NCBI GenBank assembly: GCA_002710265.1
Contig: PAJW01000003.1
Span: 1,462 to 14,035, forward strand
Length of the DNA: 12,574 nucleotides
DNA from: Gammaproteobacteria bacterium
GTDB taxonomy: Bacteria; Pseudomonadota; Gammaproteobacteria; Magnimaribacterales; D2472
Direction: 5' to 3'
Part shown: in pieces, positions 1 to 7,598 of the stretch
Numbering within the stretch: the first letter of the stretch is position 1
Layout of the letters: each line of letters begins with the position of its first letter
Notes under the pieces: generated by a model
Told to the model about the DNA's origin: nothing
What the model saw: only the letters and a program-made list of their open reading frames with translations
Database searches by the model: none
Translations under genes and position numbers: made by a program

Positions 1-785
1 AAACTTAACAATTCAAACCAACGCCACATTAAATCATCAGAAATTGACATGATTTTTCCAAACATCTCATTAGGCTCTTCATCAATTGCAACAAAATTAT
101 TTAATGACTTTGACATTTTCTTTGTGCCGTCTAGCCCTTCTAAAATAGGTACTGTAATTACAACTTGAGGTTCTTGTTCATAATCTCTTTGTAACTCCCT
201 GCCAACTAATAAATTAAATTTTTGATCAGTTCCTCCACATTCAACATCTGCTTCAAGGGCAACTGAATCATATCCTTGGACAAGTGGGTAAAGAAATTCA
301 TGAATTGCTATGCTCTTATTTGAAGAAAATCTTTTATTAAAATCATCTCTTTCAAGCATTCGAGCAACATTGTATTTTGAAGCTAATCGAATAAGTCCAT
401 CTGCTCCAAGCTTCTCACACCACTCAGAATTAAAACGGACATCGGTTAAATCTTTTTTGAGTATCTTAAAAACTTGTTTTTCATAAGTCTTAGCATTTTG
501 GACTAGGTCTTTTGCGTCTAGGGTTGGCCTCGTTTTGTTTGTGCCCGAAGGATCACCAATCTGACCAGTGAAATCCCCTATTAAAAAAACAACCCTATGC
601 CCTAAGTCTTGAAAATGTCTTAATTTATTTAATAAAACTGTATGGCCAAGATGGAGATCAGGAGCTGTCGGATCAAAACCTGCTTTAACAACTAATTTTT
701 TACCTGATTCAAGCTTCTTTTTTAGATCAGACTCGGTAAGAATCTCATCAGTTCCTCTTTTTATGAGCTTTAATGCCTCTTTCAT
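1..785 (-). CDS. tyrS: Tyrosyl-tRNA synthetase, N-terminal 261 residues (3' end beyond window)
   Basis: Class I aminoacyl-tRNA synthetase that activates tyrosine with ATP and charges tRNA-Tyr in the cytoplasm. Translating the reverse strand from the ATG at 785-783 gives an uninterrupted frame to the window edge. The class I signature appears as HLGH at residues 45-48, after the characteristic [15 protein letters not shown] segment. GGTDQKFN follows at 184-191 and the KMSKS loop at 223-227. The wording around these motifs matches the TyrRS branch of about 400 residues found in Pseudomonas and many marine gammaproteobacteria, so about one third, including the expected C-terminal S4-like RNA-binding domain, lies outside. 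An in-frame TAA 18 bp upstream of the ATG leaves no earlier start. No Shine-Dalgarno is visible. It diverges from putA across a 72 bp gap. Confidence 0.97.
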   Translation of the reverse strand, partial: MKEALKLIKRGTDEILTESDLKKKLESGKKLVVKAGFDPTAPDLHLGHTVLLNKLRHFQDLGHRVVFLIGDFTGQIGDPSGTNKTRPTLDAKDLVQNAKTYEKQVFKILKKDLTDVRFNSEWCEKLGADGLIRLASKYNVARMLERDDFNKRFSSNKSIAIHEFLYPLVQGYDSVALEADVECGGTDQKFNLLVGRELQRDYEQEPQVVITVPILEGLDGTKKMSKSLNNFVAIDEEPNEMFGKIMSISDDLMWRWFELLS

Positions 786-857
786 ATTACTATCATAGTA
801 TTTTTAAATGATTAATAGAATCACATTGTTGCTAGTTAACACTTAAAGATTAAAATA
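786..857. promoter_or_regulatory. Divergent tyrS / putA intergenic region
   Basis: This 72 bp gap must hold the promoters for tyrS (minus strand) and the putA unit (plus strand), since the genes diverge and no other space exists. It is very AT-rich. A TACTAT hexamer on the minus strand (800-795) and TTGTTG on the plus strand (826-831) are the nearest things to promoter elements, but neither has a convincing partner at 16-18 bp. No clear operator palindrome is seen, which matters because this PutA lacks its own DNA-binding domain. The assignment is positional only. Confidence 0.35.
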
Positions 858-3800
858 ATGCTTATGCTTGATGCAAAAAATAAATTTTTATCAGAAGACG
901 AACTGCTTAAAGATCTCTTATCTAATGCTACATTTTTGGATGAGCAATCAATAATAGATAATGCTTCATCGATAATCGATCTTTGTAGAACAAAAAAAGA
1001 TGATAGGACCATGCTAGACGCATTCCTCAATGAATATGGTCTTGATAATCAGGAAGGTGTTGCTTTAATGTGTTTGGCTGAATCAGTGCTTAGAATTCCA
1101 GATAAAAAAACCAGAGATTTGATAATTTCAGATAAGCTTTCTGAGGGTAAATGGATAGAACATTTAAATAAAGCCGATAGCCTTTTTGTTAATGCGTCTA
1201 CGTGGGGTTTGCTTCTTGCTGGTAAGGTTGTTAAGACTCCATCTCAATGGTCTAAAGATCCCAACAATTTTATTTCTAGTCTAATTTCAAAATCTGGTGA
1301 AATGCCTATAAGAAATGCTGTTCTAGCTGCAATGCAGATATTAAGTCAAGAATTTGTTATTGGTAAAGACTTTAAAGATATAGAAAAATTGTCAAACCTT
1401 GGAGAAGATATTTTCTCATTTGATATGCTTGGCGAAGCTGCAAGAACTGAGAACCAAGCAGATAATTACTTTAATGCATATATGAACGCAATTGATGAGG
1501 TAGGCAAGTTAAATCTCATCAAAAATCTTTCTAATGGAGTATCAATAAAAATATCTGCGCTTCACCCTAGATATGAAATGAGAAAAATTCATGATCTAAA
1601 ATCAAAACTAATACCTAGATTGCTTGAATTGGTTCATTATGCTCAATCCAAAGACGTAGAAATAACAATTGATGCAGAAGAACAAGACAGATTATCATTG
1701 AGCCTTCATATTATTGAAATACTTGCTTATGAGAAAGGTCTTAAAGATTGGCCAGGTTTTGGAATTGCTCTGCAAGCATACGGAAAACGATCGCAGGACG
1801 TTATTCATTGGTTAAATAAAATCCTTTTAAAGAGAGAAAAAATGCATCTGCGATTGGTTAAAGGAGCTTATTGGGATTATGAAATTAAACATGCTCAAGT
1901 GTCTGGATATGAAGGATATCCAGTATTTTCAAAAAAATCCTTAACTGATATTTCATTTTTGTCGTGTGCAAAAGAAATACTTAAAAATAAAAAGATTTAT
2001 CCAAAATTTGCAACTCACAATGCGCATACAATTTCTTCAATAGATTACTTGGCGAGAGACAGTGAATATGAATTCCAGAGGTTATATGGAATGGGTGAAC
2101 TGCTATATAAAAGTGCATCAGAGGTCTTAAATTTAGATAAAAATCCCTCTATATATGCTCCAATAGGCAACTACAAAGACTTATTACCCTATCTTGTAAG
2201 ACGTCTTCTTGAAAATGGAGCCAACAGTTCTTTTATTAATAGGCTACTTGATCCAGAAACAGATTCGAAATGGCTTGCGGAAAATCCTGTCATAAGATTG
2301 AAGAAAGAAATAAAAGATATTCCATTACCTAAAGATATTTTTAATGAAAGAAAAAATTCTTCTGGCTTTGATTTATCAGAAGATGAAAACTTAAAAAGAC
2401 TAGAATCTGATTTAGCTAAGTTTGAAAATGTTCTTGTTGATGCAGAATCAATTTATGTCGGAAGAGTTAAAACCTCAACAAGTACGCACAAAGCTATTTC
2501 GGTTTCCAATAATAAAATAATTGGTTCAGTAACTTTTGATGATCCATCTAATATCGAGATTGCTATAACAAATAAGTCTGAGTCTCCATGGAATCATTTC
2601 AGTGTAGATGATAGATCAAAGGCTCTTCAAGAGGTTGCTAATCATATAGAGAAAAACCCTAATCAGCTTATTTTTTATTTAATTAATGAGGCTGGGAAAA
2701 CAATCCAAAATGCCATAGATGAAATTAGAGAAGCTGTAGATTTCCTTAGATATTATTCTGAACAAATAAAAGAAATTAATAAAAATAATGAGTTAGAGGG
2801 CCCAACTGGAGAAAAGAATAGTATTTCATATTCGCATAAAGGTAGGTTCTTATGCATAAGTCCATGGAATTTTCCTGTTGCAATCCTAATAGGCCAGGTA
2901 TCCGCAGCGCTTGCATGTGGTAATAATGTCTTAATAAAACCGTCTGAACATACATCGATCTTAGGTTATTTAATTGTAAAAATATTTCATAAATACGGAG
3001 TTCCAGTAGAAGCACTCCAGTTAATTCTTGGTGATGGCATGTATGGCGAATTATTAACAAAAATTAAGCCACTTAACGGTGTTGCTTTTACTGGCTCATT
3101 AAATACTGCTAAAAAAATTCAATCAAGCTTAATAATAAACCAAAAAGAAATAATACCTCTAATAGCAGAGACAGGAGGTATCAATGCGATGATTGTTGAT
3201 TCAAGTGCATTACTTGAACAAGTAACTGATGACGTAATAAGGTCTGCCTTTGATAGCTCAGGGCAAAGATGTTCCGCACTAAGGGTGTTATGCATTCAAG
3301 AGGAAATTTATGAAGAGTTGACTGAAATGATTAAAGGAAATATGACAATTCAAGAAATAAATGATCCTAACAATTTTTCTACAGATATTGGTCCAATAAT
3401 AAATAAAAACGCATTAAAGAAGCTCAATGATTACATTTCGAATTGCAAAGAAAATAATTTAAAAGTTTTTCAATGTGAATCAAATTTTTTAGAAACTCAT
3501 GTTCCACCAACCCTTATTGAAATTGATAATATTTCTCAAATTAAGGAAGAGCAATTTGGTCCAGTTCTGCATTTACTTAAATACAGATTTAATGAGATTG
3601 ATGAGATCATAAACCAGATTAATGAAAGTGGTTATGGCTTAACTATGGGCATTCATTCAAGGATAGAATCAAGAGCTGACTTTATAAGCTCAGAGTCAAA
3701 TATTGGAAATATTTACATAAATAGAGATATGGTAGGTGCTGTTGTTGGATCTCAACCCTTTGGAGGAATTGGACTTTCAGGTAGTGGTTTTAAAGCAGGA

Positions 3801-3905
3801 GGACCCAATTATCTTCTACAGTTCCTAAATGAAAAGGTAGTATCTAAAAACTCTGTAGCATTTGGGGGGAATACTGAGTTACTCAATTTACAAGAAGACA
3901 TATGA
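858..3905 (+). CDS. putA: Bifunctional proline dehydrogenase / L-glutamate gamma-semialdehyde dehydrogenase (short PutA)
   Basis: It oxidises proline to glutamate in two steps: FAD-dependent proline dehydrogenase passing electrons to quinone, then NAD-dependent P5C/glutamate-semialdehyde dehydrogenase, with channelling between the sites. The N-terminal half carries the PRODH barrel: KISALHPRY (231-239), LVKGAYWD (333-340), ATHNAHT (385-391) and YLVRRLLENGANSSF (445-459), with the substrate-binding arginine pair at R448/R449. The C-terminal half is an aldehyde dehydrogenase: SPWNFP (668-673), FTGS (744-747), ETGG with general-base E771, and GQRCSALR with nucleophile C805. It ends with QPFGGIGLSG and KAGGPNYL. 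At 1015 residues it is a catalytic-core PutA: it lacks the N-terminal ribbon-helix-helix repressor domain and the extra C-terminal domain of the roughly 1300-residue forms, so it should not autoregulate. ATG 864 is an alternative start. Its stop overlaps the next ATG by 4 bp. Confidence 0.97.
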   Translation: MLMLDAKNKFLSEDELLKDLLSNATFLDEQSIIDNASSIIDLCRTKKDDRTMLDAFLNEYGLDNQEGVALMCLAESVLRIPDKKTRDLIISDKLSEGKWIEHLNKADSLFVNASTWGLLLAGKVVKTPSQWSKDPNNFISSLISKSGEMPIRNAVLAAMQILSQEFVIGKDFKDIEKLSNLGEDIFSFDMLGEAARTENQADNYFNAYMNAIDEVGKLNLIKNLSNGVSIKISALHPRYEMRKIHDLKSKLIPRLLELVHYAQSKDVEITIDAEEQDRLSLSLHIIEILAYEKGLKDWPGFGIALQAYGKRSQDVIHWLNKILLKREKMHLRLVKGAYWDYEIKHAQVSGYEGYPVFSKKSLTDISFLSCAKEILKNKKIYPKFATHNAHTISSIDYLARDSEYEFQRLYGMGELLYKSASEVLNLDKNPSIYAPIGNYKDLLPYLVRRLLENGANSSFINRLLDPETDSKWLAENPVIRLKKEIKDIPLPKDIFNERKNSSGFDLSEDENLKRLESDLAKFENVLVDAESIYVGRVKTSTSTHKAISVSNNKIIGSVTFDDPSNIEIAITNKSESPWNHFSVDDRSKALQEVANHIEKNPNQLIFYLINEAGKTIQNAIDEIREAVDFLRYYSEQIKEINKNNELEGPTGEKNSISYSHKGRFLCISPWNFPVAILIGQVSAALACGNNVLIKPSEHTSILGYLIVKIFHKYGVPVEALQLILGDGMYGELLTKIKPLNGVAFTGSLNTAKKIQSSLIINQKEIIPLIAETGGINAMIVDSSALLEQVTDDVIRSAFDSSGQRCSALRVLCIQEEIYEELTEMIKGNMTIQEINDPNNFSTDIGPIINKNALKKLNDYISNCKENNLKVFQCESNFLETHVPPTLIEIDNISQIKEEQFGPVLHLLKYRFNEIDEIINQINESGYGLTMGIHSRIESRADFISSESNIGNIYINRDMVGAVVGSQPFGGIGLSGSGFKAGGPNYLLQFLNEKVVSKNSVAFGGNTELLNLQEDI

Positions 3906-5143
3906 TAGGTTTTAAAAATCCTCCTATAAAATTAATACTTTCTGTGTTTCTTGTCTCAATATGTCTTATTTTGCTCTTATATATTGATTCCGTTCTCAAT
4001 AAACCATTATCTGAGGAGGATATAACAATTTCAAAAACTATAGATAATCCAATTATGCTTATAAAGAATAAGAGCATGCACAAAGTCAAAGCTGGAGATA
4101 GTCTTTCAGTAATTTTTGAAGAAAAAAAAGTCCCATTAAATACCGCATATAAAATATTCAATAGTGATACTAAAAATCTTCTTTCAACTATAAACCCAGA
4201 AGATGTTATGGAATTTAACTATCTGGGTGAAGAATTAATTAGTATTGAAATAAAAAAAGATAAGACTAATTCAATCTTGATAATGGTTGATGATAAAATA
4301 TCAATTTCTAAAATTAAAAAAGAAATCCAAACCATACAATCATATGGATCTGGTTCAATAACTAGCTCTTTTTATAAAGATGCCCTCAATCAAGGTATCC
4401 CAGATAGCATAATCATGGATTTTGCATTTATATTTGGTTGGGATGTTGATTTTATTTTTGATGTTAGAAAGGGCGATAGCTTTAAAGTGATTTATGAAAC
4501 TAAATACGCCCAGGGTGAGAAGATTTCATCTGGAGATATTATTTATGCAGAGTTTATTAATCAGAACAATCGATATATTGCTCAACGGTTTTATGATTCA
4601 AATCAAGGAAAACAATACTTCAATGAAAAAGGAGAAAATGTAAAAAAAGCTTTTCTAAGAGCTCCATTAGATTTTGCATATATCAGCTCTCACTTTAATC
4701 CAAATAGAATGCATCCTATTCTTCATAAAATAAAAGCTCATAATGGCGTAGATTATGCAGCAAAAAGAAATACGCCTGTCCAGGCTTCTGGTGACGGCAT
4801 CATATCTTTTGTTGGTAACAAGAGTGGTTATGGAAGAACCGTTGAAATAAAGCATGGTGGAAATATTAAAACTCTATATGCTCATTTAGAAAAATTTCAT
4901 AAGCAGGCTAAAGTGGGTTCGAAAATAAAACAAGGAGAAATAATTGCATATGTTGGCGACTCAGGAAGAGCAACAGGAACACATTTGCATTTTGAATTTT
5001 GGCAAGGAACAAAAAGAACCGACCCTGTAAAAGTAAAGCTCCCATCCGCTCAACCAGTCAGTCAAGAACAAATGAAGGAATTTAAATTGGCACTTGATAA
5101 AAGCCTTAAAAAAGTTAAAGAGTATAATCTAATAAAAACATGA
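3902..5143 (+). CDS. Membrane-anchored M23 (LytM-type) peptidoglycan endopeptidase
   Basis: Predicted zinc metallopeptidase cleaving peptide cross-links of peptidoglycan, MepM-like in architecture. A short basic N-terminus is followed by one hydrophobic segment (about residues 10-30), giving a signal anchor with the rest in the periplasm. Residues 59-86 (HKVKAGDSLSVIF onward) resemble a LysM/OapA-type wall-binding module. A linker region with FGWDVDF and RKGDSF (178-194) is typical of this M23 subfamily. The catalytic domain covers about 255-378: zinc ligands H280 and D284 (HNGVD), H328 in LYAHL, and H361/H363 in HLHFE, so all expected metal and catalytic residues are present and activity is likely. 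The start is the ATG overlapping the putA stop (ATGA), and the stop overlaps anmK the same way, indicating translational coupling. M23 next to anmK and tyrS is a recurring gammaproteobacterial arrangement. The exact physiological bond cleaved cannot be read from sequence. Confidence 0.93.
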   Translation: MIGFKNPPIKLILSVFLVSICLILLLYIDSVLNKPLSEEDITISKTIDNPIMLIKNKSMHKVKAGDSLSVIFEEKKVPLNTAYKIFNSDTKNLLSTINPEDVMEFNYLGEELISIEIKKDKTNSILIMVDDKISISKIKKEIQTIQSYGSGSITSSFYKDALNQGIPDSIIMDFAFIFGWDVDFIFDVRKGDSFKVIYETKYAQGEKISSGDIIYAEFINQNNRYIAQRFYDSNQGKQYFNEKGENVKKAFLRAPLDFAYISSHFNPNRMHPILHKIKAHNGVDYAAKRNTPVQASGDGIISFVGNKSGYGRTVEIKHGGNIKTLYAHLEKFHKQAKVGSKIKQGEIIAYVGDSGRATGTHLHFEFWQGTKRTDPVKVKLPSAQPVSQEQMKEFKLALDKSLKKVKEYNLIKT

Positions 5144-6159
5144 GTAAGTATTTCATTGGTGTTATGACCGGCACGAGCGCAGACTCGCTTGATGGCTGTA
5201 TTGTAAGTTTCGAAAAAAACTTTAATTTAGTAGAGACTGAGCAAATTGGCCTTGATGATGAATACAAAGATAAATATGAAGAATGCATAAAATTGGGTTT
5301 GAAAGAGGTAAGTGATTCTGATTACCTCTTAGAAATAGAAAATACTCTTAATGAAAAAACTATTGAGATAGTTGAGACTTTGATTGATAAGTCAAAAATT
5401 AGTAAGGAGAACATATCTTTGATTGGACTATCAGGCCAAACTATTTTTCATACATATGATAAAAGTTATCAATTAGGTAATAACCAGAAAATTGCAAATG
5501 CTATTGGAATTAATGTTTGCTCTGATTTTCGTAATTTTGATATTAAACGAGGTGGCATGGGAGCTCCTTTGATACCGACATTCCATAAATACCTATATTC
5601 AGAAAATAATAAAAATAAATTAGTCATTAACATTGGTGGGATTTCGAATGGAACTTATTTGGAAGGCATGAACATTAAATACGCTTCTGATGTTGGTCCA
5701 GGAAATTGTTTAATTGATAAGTTTACAAAAAAATATTTTGATAAGTCTTTTGATAATAATGGAGAGATCTCGTCTACTGGGGCAGTAAACGAACAATTAA
5801 TTAACAAACTAATAAAAGAAACATCAGATATGGTTTATCCCAGAGCAGATGATAAGAATGCCTATTACAAATTAATTGATAATAAATTTTTGAATATACC
5901 TCCTGAAGATATTCTTAGGACACTAGTTGATTTTACTGCAACTAAAATAAATGACTTTTTTAGTTATTGTGACGAGCCACAAGAGGTTATTTTTCATGGA
6001 GGAGGAACCAAAAATATTTTTCTAATGAACTCAATTAAAAATAAATTAAGTTGTGAAATTCGAACAACTGATAATGAAATTCCATCTAAATTTGTTGAAG
6101 CAGCAGCATTTGCATACTTGGCATATCAAAAGAAAGGCGAAATTTACCTATCTAGATAG
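5140..6159 (+). CDS. anmK: Anhydro-N-acetylmuramic acid kinase (divergent AnmK)
   Basis: AnmK phosphorylates and opens 1,6-anhydroMurNAc to MurNAc-6-phosphate during cell-wall recycling in the cytoplasm. Family features seen are [10 protein letters not shown] (9-18), SGQTIFH (98-104), [12 protein letters not shown] (138-149), NIGGISN (164-170), DVGPGN with the catalytic-base aspartate D184, GGGTKN (287-292) and EAAAFAYLA (320-328). At 339 residues it is about 30 shorter than E. coli AnmK (about 370), mostly at the C-terminus. Several normally conserved positions differ: GTSxDGxD reads GTSADSLD, the HGQT histidine is S98, and the usual STGRE(Y/F)F segment is represented by DDKNAYYK (237-244). 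The fold and adenine/phosphate motifs are clear, but substrate specificity is less certain. It follows the M23 gene with an ATGA overlap, and its last 8 bp overlap the end of convergent erpA. Confidence 0.9.
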   Translation: MSKYFIGVMTGTSADSLDGCIVSFEKNFNLVETEQIGLDDEYKDKYEECIKLGLKEVSDSDYLLEIENTLNEKTIEIVETLIDKSKISKENISLIGLSGQTIFHTYDKSYQLGNNQKIANAIGINVCSDFRNFDIKRGGMGAPLIPTFHKYLYSENNKNKLVINIGGISNGTYLEGMNIKYASDVGPGNCLIDKFTKKYFDKSFDNNGEISSTGAVNEQLINKLIKETSDMVYPRADDKNAYYKLIDNKFLNIPPEDILRTLVDFTATKINDFFSYCDEPQEVIFHGGGTKNIFLMNSIKNKLSCEIRTTDNEIPSKFVEAAAFAYLAYQKKGEIYLSR

Positions 6160-6496
6160 TGAATGATTCGCCACATCCACATGTGGTTTTAGCATTAGGA
6201 TTCTTAATTATGAATTTGGAACCTGACAAGTCTTCTACGAAATCTAAAGTTGAGCCATAGAGATAAGGGTAAGACATAGAGTCTAGTAAAACAGAAAACT
6301 TTTCAAAATCAATAACGTCATCATCAAAAGCAATTTCTGAGTCAAATTTAAAACCATACTGAAAGCCTGAACAACCACCACCGGTTACATAAACTCTGAA
6401 TTTATTTCCTAATTCTGTATTTGAGTTCATTACGCTGGAAATTCTTGCTAATGCATTATTGGTTAAATTTAATGATTTGATAATATTTTCTGACAT
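6152..6496 (-). CDS. erpA: A-type iron-sulfur carrier ErpA
   Basis: Small cytoplasmic carrier that delivers Fe-S clusters from the ISC/SUF scaffold to target enzymes, including those of isoprenoid synthesis. The 114-residue length equals that of E. coli ErpA. The three cluster-ligating cysteines are present: C42 in [13 protein letters not shown] (38-50) and C106/C108 in [14 protein letters not shown] (99-112). SGFQYGF and NPNAKxTCGCGxSF favour ErpA over IscA or SufA. The ATG directly abuts the stop of the secreted-protein gene with no spacer, so translation is probably coupled. No Shine-Dalgarno is visible. At the 3' end it overlaps anmK by 8 bp tail-to-tail, leaving no room for an ordinary intergenic terminator. 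Confidence 0.95.
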   Translation of the reverse strand: MSENIIKSLNLTNNALARISSVMNSNTELGNKFRVYVTGGGCSGFQYGFKFDSEIAFDDDVIDFEKFSVLLDSMSYPYLYGSTLDFVEDLSGSKFIIKNPNAKTTCGCGESFTI

Positions 6497-7003
6497 CTAA
6501 GAAATACGTTTAACTTTAATTTTAATTTTAGAAGCCTTATTAATCATCCAAAAGCCGCCCATATTTGCTTCTTCAATCATGATTTGGTTCTTTTTTTTGA
6601 AATTATTTAACTTGATTTGAGATAAAATTGATTCTGATTCCCATAATTGATTATTTTGAAGCTTAAAACGTGACTTGCCTGCATAAGTTTTTGATATAGA
6701 GGAGATGTATGAGGTAAGAGAATTTCTTGAAGATATTTTATCTATTTCTTTAATTTTATTTCTAGGTAACCCAAAGTTTGAATCCGCATTTGATGAACTT
6801 TGCTTAATTTCATCAACTTTAACAATTTTATTCTCAGAATTATTGGATAGCTCTTCTGAAGTTTTTGAAACTCCGGTAACTAGATAGTCATAACATGCAA
6901 GTCTCTTAATGTCCGACACAATTGAAGCGCAGTCCTCAATTTTTACATCAGCCATAAGATTAAAGTTTAAGAATGCAACTGTAAGCAAAAAATATTTTTT
7001 CAT
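6497..7003 (-). CDS. Small secreted protein of unknown function with RLACYD two-cysteine motif
   Basis: Not a named family to me. Residues 1-18 form a standard signal peptide (MKK, hydrophobic stretch, then MA before DV), with likely signal peptidase I cleavage after A18; there is no lipobox cysteine. The mature protein starts with a two-cysteine motif, C25 and C37 in the context RLACYD (34-39), a spacing suited to a disulfide. A polar, serine- and lysine-rich linker (about 45-105) follows. The C-terminal module (about 110-168) has FKLQNNQLWES (113-123), NMGGFWM (147-153) and a basic end IKIKVKRIS. This layout recurs in unnamed proteobacterial exported proteins whose C-terminus usually reads like NGQVW...V.I..A..G...V.VRRI, so it looks like a genuine conserved family. 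It starts at ATG 7003 and is the first gene of a probable two-gene unit with erpA. Confidence 0.85.
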   Translation of the reverse strand: MKKYFLLTVAFLNFNLMADVKIEDCASIVSDIKRLACYDYLVTGVSKTSEELSNNSENKIVKVDEIKQSSSNADSNFGLPRNKIKEIDKISSRNSLTSYISSISKTYAGKSRFKLQNNQLWESESILSQIKLNNFKKKNQIMIEEANMGGFWMINKASKIKIKVKRIS

Positions 7004-7092
7004 ATGTAAATATTATAATTTCAATATGAGTATAAAATATAGGTATCTTTTAAAAAAACTTTAAGCAATCATTTAAAATAAAGAAATAAAAA
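7004..7092. promoter_or_regulatory. Divergent intergenic region, secreted protein-erpA / hemG-hemL
   Basis: This 89 bp AT-rich gap separates divergently transcribed genes and should contain both promoters. ATTATAAT at 7012-7019 gives an exact TATAAT on each strand (minus 7017-7012, plus 7014-7019). The minus-strand copy would place transcription only a couple of bases before the ATG at 7003, and the plus-strand copy would give a leader of about 65 nt before hemG. No good -35 hexamer is seen for either, and such hexamers are common by chance in DNA this AT-rich. Confidence 0.4.
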
Positions 7093-7596
7093 ATGCATAA
7101 ATCTTTAATCCTTTTTTCTTCTGTGGACGGTCATACTGAACAAATATGTAATTATATTTCAGAATGCCTTAACCATGACGCAGATGTAATTTCTATAGAA
7201 TCATCTCCAGATATTGAGAAATATGAAAAAATAGTAATTGGAGCAAGTATAAGATACGGCAAATACAGAAGTTCTTTATATGATTTTATAGATAAAAATC
7301 TAGAATTTATTAATAGTAAAGATAATGCTTTCTTTTCAGTTAATGTAGTTGCTAGAAAAAGTGATAAGAATAATGCGGAAACAAATCCATATGTTAAAAA
7401 ATTCCTAGATAATACAAATTGGAACCCAAAGGTCATTGATGTATTTGCAGGTAAGATTGATTATCCAAAGTATAAATTTTTTGATAAATACGCAATTAAA
7501 TTTATCATGTGGATAACTAAAGGTCCTACTGATACTTCAAAAAAATATGAATTTACAGACTGGAACAAGGTTAAAAACTTTTCAAAAAAAATATAA
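7093..7596 (+). CDS. hemG: Protoporphyrinogen IX dehydrogenase, flavodoxin type (HemG)
   Basis: It oxidises protoporphyrinogen IX to protoporphyrin IX, the step before ferrochelatase, using FMN and passing electrons to the respiratory quinone pool at the inner membrane. The 167 residues read as a flavodoxin fold: FMN phosphate loop FSSVDGHTEQI (8-18), VIGASIRYGKY (48-58) and FSVNVVARK (81-89). The diagnostic HemG insertion is present at about 119-146, AGKIDYPKYKFFDKYAIKFI onward through KGPTDTSK, matching the E. coli pattern AG.L.YP.Y.W.D, which distinguishes it from ordinary flavodoxins. TDW (155-157) precedes the final helix. E. coli HemG is about 14 residues longer at the C-terminus. It is the first gene of a three-gene unit and sits 2 bp before hemL, so two heme-pathway enzymes are coexpressed. 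Only a weak AAGAAA lies upstream of the ATG. Confidence 0.95.
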   Translation: MHKSLILFSSVDGHTEQICNYISECLNHDADVISIESSPDIEKYEKIVIGASIRYGKYRSSLYDFIDKNLEFINSKDNAFFSVNVVARKSDKNNAETNPYVKKFLDNTNWNPKVIDVFAGKIDYPKYKFFDKYAIKFIMWITKGPTDTSKKYEFTDWNKVKNFSKKI

Positions 7597-7598
7597 AA

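Noticed and set aside
2776..3060. Open frame of 94 codons on the minus strand inside putA
   Set aside because: It lies wholly antisense to the highly conserved P5CDH start of PutA, has no recognisable domain, and its composition is that of a complement of coding sequence.
3883..4161. Minus-strand open frame with hydrophobic stretches across the putA/M23 junction
   Set aside because: The hydrophobic segment is the complement of the M23 signal-anchor codons; the sense-strand frames on both sides are clearly real genes with a coupled ATGA overlap.
6705..6887. Plus-strand 60-codon frame opposite the secreted-protein gene
   Set aside because: The minus-strand gene has a signal peptide, paired cysteines and a conserved-looking C-terminus and is contiguous with erpA; the plus-strand frame has no such support.
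7012..7019. Perfect TATAAT on both strands as a symmetric bidirectional promoter
   Set aside because: No acceptable -35 hexamer lies at 16-18 bp for either strand, and ATTATAAT is expected by chance in DNA this AT-rich. It is kept only as a note under the intergenic region.
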